From positions 2,406,501 through 2,470,500 of the forward strand of contig JAVTLE010000005.1 of the NCBI GenBank assembly GCA_033439295.1: DNA of 64,000 nt, in the 5' to 3' direction. Source of the stretch: Deuterostichococcus epilithicus (Eukaryota; Chlorophyta; Trebouxiophyceae; Prasiolales; Stichococcaceae). The notes beneath the pieces were generated by a model. The model was not told where the DNA came from. It saw nothing but the letters and a program-made list of their open reading frames with translations, and made no database searches. Numbering within the stretch: the stretch's first letter is position 1; every line of letters starts with the position of its first letter. The position numbers and the translations under genes were made by a program. Positions 61,139 through 64,000 of this stretch are shown in pieces.

Positions 61139-63159
61139 GTGCTACTCCCGGAGGGAGAAATTGCGATCCTTGAGGAACCTGACGCCGCCTGCCACAGGGA
61201 GCAGCGGGGCCCGCGGCACGCAGCCCGGGCTGCCGCTGAGCTGGGCTTACAGCGACAGAGGGCTCTCGACATTCACGGAGCCATCGAAGCCTTCGAGGTG
61301 CTCGAATTGGAGACCTCGGGGTCTTGACATGCACGAGAGTGCATTGGGCTGCTGGACCCAAAGACACGGAGACATGGGGTAACGTTATCACTGTTTCTGG
61401 ATCTGCTGCGGATGACCAGCACGCATGGCGCTTGCAGGAGGCGACAAAGCTGGTGCCAAACCATGCAGAGTATCTGGCCTGCCTGTCGAAGCAGTGGAGC
61501 GACATCACCTTCATTCCAGGCACGCCCCAGGCGGAGGCCAGGAGCTGCGCCGAGAAAGGCATCGCCCTCGCTGAGCAGGTACTACACTTGAGCGTTCATG
61601 TTGCCCGTCAGCGCTCACGTCCATGCTATGGCATGGCGCATGGCATGGCGACTCACGCAGGCCAGTTTGGGTGCGCTGATGGAATGGCTGGAGTTGTCGC
61701 TGACTGGCCTTGGAAGTCATTTGGCGAGCCTCGCTCTGCAGGCGCTGGAAGTGGACCCAAACTGCGCCATGGCGCACGTTGCGTCGTGTGTGGCCAAGGG
61801 GCGCCTCACCTTCTTCGTCGACAACCGGCGCAAGGTCCCGCACCTGCCCCATGCATTGTTGGAGACACAGAATGTCGGCTGTGTGTCCAGAGGCACAGAT
61901 CCAGTCGAAATGATGCCGAAGGGAATGTGTGGTGTGATGACAACCACGAAGTGATGACGGCTTGGAGCGAAGCGCCCGGCCGGGCGACGGTGTCTGTCCA
62001 GCGCCAGGGCCGACATGCAGTCGGTGGTACGCCCCGTGCCGCATCGTGCATCGATTTGACCGCTCGCTCGTTTGATGGCGATCCCTCTCAGGTGGAGCTG
62101 GCGGCGGCGGCGCGGAGGGACACAGAGGCAGCCCTGGCAGCGGACCCCCAGTCCGACCTGGCGCACCACCTGATGGGGCGCTGGCACACCGAGATGGCGC
62201 AGGTGCGCCGCCAGGGTTTTGGGGTCCCTCTGGCAAGCCGAGGCGCTGCACGGCCTTTGCTGCGACGACGTGCCATCCACCTGCCAGGGCACCCATCAAT
62301 GCAATGGCAGCGTCCTCGCGGGCCGCCCGCACCGCGGTGACAACACCGTGCCGGCACACGCATGGACTTGACGGCCTGACAGCGGACGTGTCCTGTGCGG
62401 CCCGCAGCTCAACTTCATGGTGCGGGCGCTCATCAAGGTGGTCTTCGGCGCGACGCTGCCGCCGGGCAGCCACGCGGAGGCGCTGGCGGCCTACGAGCGC
62501 GCGGCCGACCTGGCGCCAGAACGCCTCATCCACCGGGTCGAGCTGGCGCGGGCGGCGCTGCGGCTGGGGCAGACCACGCGCGCCGCGCGGGAGCTGCAGG
62601 TGCCTTGGGGCGCCGCTGCCGGACTTGTCTTGGCCCTGCATCTGCGTGCCTCCAGTCGGTGTCATCGAGAAGGGCAGGGGCCCCGGGGCATGGAGCTGGG
62701 CGGTGCCACGCGGAGAGCTCCACTGTCGCCACCGACGAGAGCTCCACTGTCGCCGCCGACGAGCGACAATCCCCACACACATGGGGGATGGCTGAGCTCT
62801 CGTGCGCTCGTCGAGCACAACTGCAGCCCACTTGCGCGGGTGCGGCGGCAAGCAAGGCGTGTGGCACTTGGTCCTTGGTTGAACTTGAGCAACATCAGCC
62901 CGGCAAAGTCAGCTCGACCAGTCGCATGGTGCAGGTGGCAGTTGACCTGGAGGTGGAAGACATCAATGCGCATCTGACGCGCCTCGACGGCGTGGAGATG
63001 CTGGAGAAGCTGCGCCGCCAGGGCCGCCTTGCTGACGCGCTGCAGCCTGCCCTGCCCCTGGCCGAAGGGACGGCTGCGGGCAGCAGCGGTCTTGGCAGCC
63101 AGGCGGCGGCGGCTAAAAGCGGCGGCGACAGTGTGGCAGCGGGGAGCGGCACAGCATAG
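61139..63159 (+). CDS. TPR protein of the RMDN (regulator of microtubule dynamics) type, 5' end unresolved
   Basis: Tetratricopeptide-repeat protein resembling RMDN family members. Exons in phase: about 61151-61297 (ALDIHGAIEAFE), 61438-61578 (EATKLVPNHAEYLACLSKQW, SDITFIPGTPQAEAR), 61742-61834 (DPNCAMAHVASCVAKGRLTF), 62092-62202 (LAADPQSDLAHHLMGRWHTE), 62408-62599 (ALAAYERAADLAPERLIHRV) and 62935-63159 (LEVEDINAHLTRLDGVEMLE, then a Gly/Ala/Ser-rich tail to TAG). The pattern SDLAHHLMGRWHxEMAQLNF and the following FGATLPPGSHAEALAAY are characteristic of RMDN proteins (GKWCFEVA...FGTPPSSTYEEAL in animals). The first exon and start codon are not identified; a leader at about 60.8-61.1 kb is possible. 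The intron before the last exon holds a short tandem repeat (62724-62768). Confidence 0.75.
62724..62768. repeat. Two-copy 24-bp tandem repeat in an intron
   Basis: AGAGCTCCACTGTCGCCACC and AGAGCTCCACTGTCGCCGCC occur head to tail with a common GACG spacer, inside the last intron of the RMDN-like gene. Confidence 0.8.
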
Positions 63160-63573
63160 TCAGGAGGCTAGCACTGGCTGTCCGATGCTGCAGCTGCTGC
63201 GGCGGAGGACAGCCATGCTGCATGCAGGGCCGGTGCAGAGCAATGCGCCCAAGGAGCGGCGACAGCCTGCCTGCTGCTGATGCTGCGGTCGTCGCCAGCA
63301 GGCCGTTCTTATAGAGTCTCTTCCTTTGCACATGCAATGACGGCCGAGGGTTTAGGACTAGGGTTCAGGTTTCGGATTCTGCCCGCTGTTGATTCAGGCC
63401 ATATGACCAGCATATGACTGGTCGTTGGCTTGCAATCCTGGAGTAAATTGCTTGACGATATTGTGTGATGACGCTTACAGTGATGACAGCTTCTGGTATT
63501 TACTGTCAGTCTTAAATATCGACATCTTCCTCTGCGCGTCGTCCCCGCCTCCACCTCTTCTCTTCTCACTCCC
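63160..63573. other. Convergent intergenic with telomere-like motifs
   Basis: 414 bp between the RMDN-like stop and the stop of the right-edge minus-strand gene. It holds GAGGGTTTAGGACTAGGGTT at about 63346, two degenerate matches to the plant/algal telomere unit TTTAGGG. No gene was seen. Confidence 0.5.
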
Positions 63574-64000
63574 CTACACATCCTCCAGCTGTTTCCGCAC
63601 TTCATCAGAGCCTCCGTTTGCCATGCTCTGTGCGAAGCAATGACCACACTCACTTGCGCCACTCATGCATGAGTGATATGAAAAAGCTGCATCATGGTGG
63701 ATGCTCGTGTCTGCAGCACCAGCCCAGAACATCTCACCATGCATTGCGACCTGGATAAGACCTACAACCCAGCCCCAGACTGAGGGTGAGCACTGAGGTC
63801 TCAACTTCTTTGAGGTCTCACCTTCATGAGCATCTCCATTGCAGGGCTAGCGCTGCCCACCTCCTCGAATTGCAGGGTATGCTGCTGCTCCTGGTCACCT
63901 GCACCGAGGAACGCCCTCTGAACAGCCGTGCGCAGCGGCTGGACTTGCAAGCACAGGCATCACCGGAACCCGGATTCCCACACGTGCAATATGAGGCCTA
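63574..64000 (-). CDS. Unidentified protein, C-terminal exons (cut by right window edge)
   Basis: Minus-strand 3' end of a gene that enters from the right. The penultimate visible exon (from beyond about 63.93 kb to 63822) reads QRAFLGAGDQEQQHTLQFEE then VGSASPAMEMLMK, with a GT donor at 63821. The last exon begins after TTCGCACAG at about 63627 and reads SMANGGSDEVRKQLEDV before TAG at 63576-63574; the phase matches (0). The fragment is short, acidic and helical-looking; I do not recognise the family. The donor lies in a 10-bp direct repeat (TGAGGTCTCA twice within 63795-63820). Confidence 0.5.

Overview
This window is nuclear DNA from a eukaryote, almost certainly a core chlorophyte green alga. 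It is GC-rich and very intron-dense: exons are about 20-770 bp, separated by GT-AG introns of roughly 150-400 bp with occasional GC-AG introns. Proteins carry long Ala/Gly/Gln/Pro-rich disordered inserts. The gene set (bifunctional peptide-amidating PAM, PHYHD1-type dioxygenase, plastid-style PPR protein, CNNM, a tandem-BRCT repair factor) fits a green alga. The species cannot be named from sequence alone. I assigned exons by hand from splice consensus plus reading-frame phase. For PPR, PhzF, GALE, SPB1, DTD and PHYHD1 every exon joins in phase to an intact ORF. NUP43 also closes in phase but its first exon is tentative. The other models have unresolved exons, which are stated.

Layout: a 5'-truncated CNNM-type metal transporter (+), a 917-residue PPR protein (+), an LSm11-like Sm protein (-), NUP43 (+), PAM (-), a PhzF-fold epimerase-like protein (-), UDP-glucose 4-epimerase GALE (+), a 6-kb accessory region, the rRNA methyltransferase SPB1/FTSJ3 (-), D-aminoacyl-tRNA deacylase (+), the decapping activator PAT1 (+), a RING/Tudor-like/tandem-BRCT protein (-), PHYHD1 (+), an RMDN-like TPR protein (+), and the 3' end of an unidentified gene (-) at the right edge.

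Four adjacent pairs are head-to-head with 0.45-0.6 kb between start codons: LSm11/NUP43, PhzF/GALE, SPB1/DTD and BRCT/PHYHD1. They look like shared promoters. Several genes concern RNA metabolism or translation (LSm11-like, SPB1, DTD, PAT1, PPR), but nothing suggests an operon-like functional unit.

The accessory region, about 26.6-32.6 kb, is the most unusual part. The convergent 3' ends of GALE and SPB1 were duplicated, leaving intact GALE plus a broken SPB1 tail on the left, and a broken GALE tail plus intact SPB1 on the right. The two copies are now separated by about 4 kb of non-coding DNA. That DNA holds a 948-bp head-to-tail repeat, and the second copy of this repeat is interrupted by a 531-bp element flanked by a perfect 15-bp direct repeat. 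The first copy preserves the empty site.
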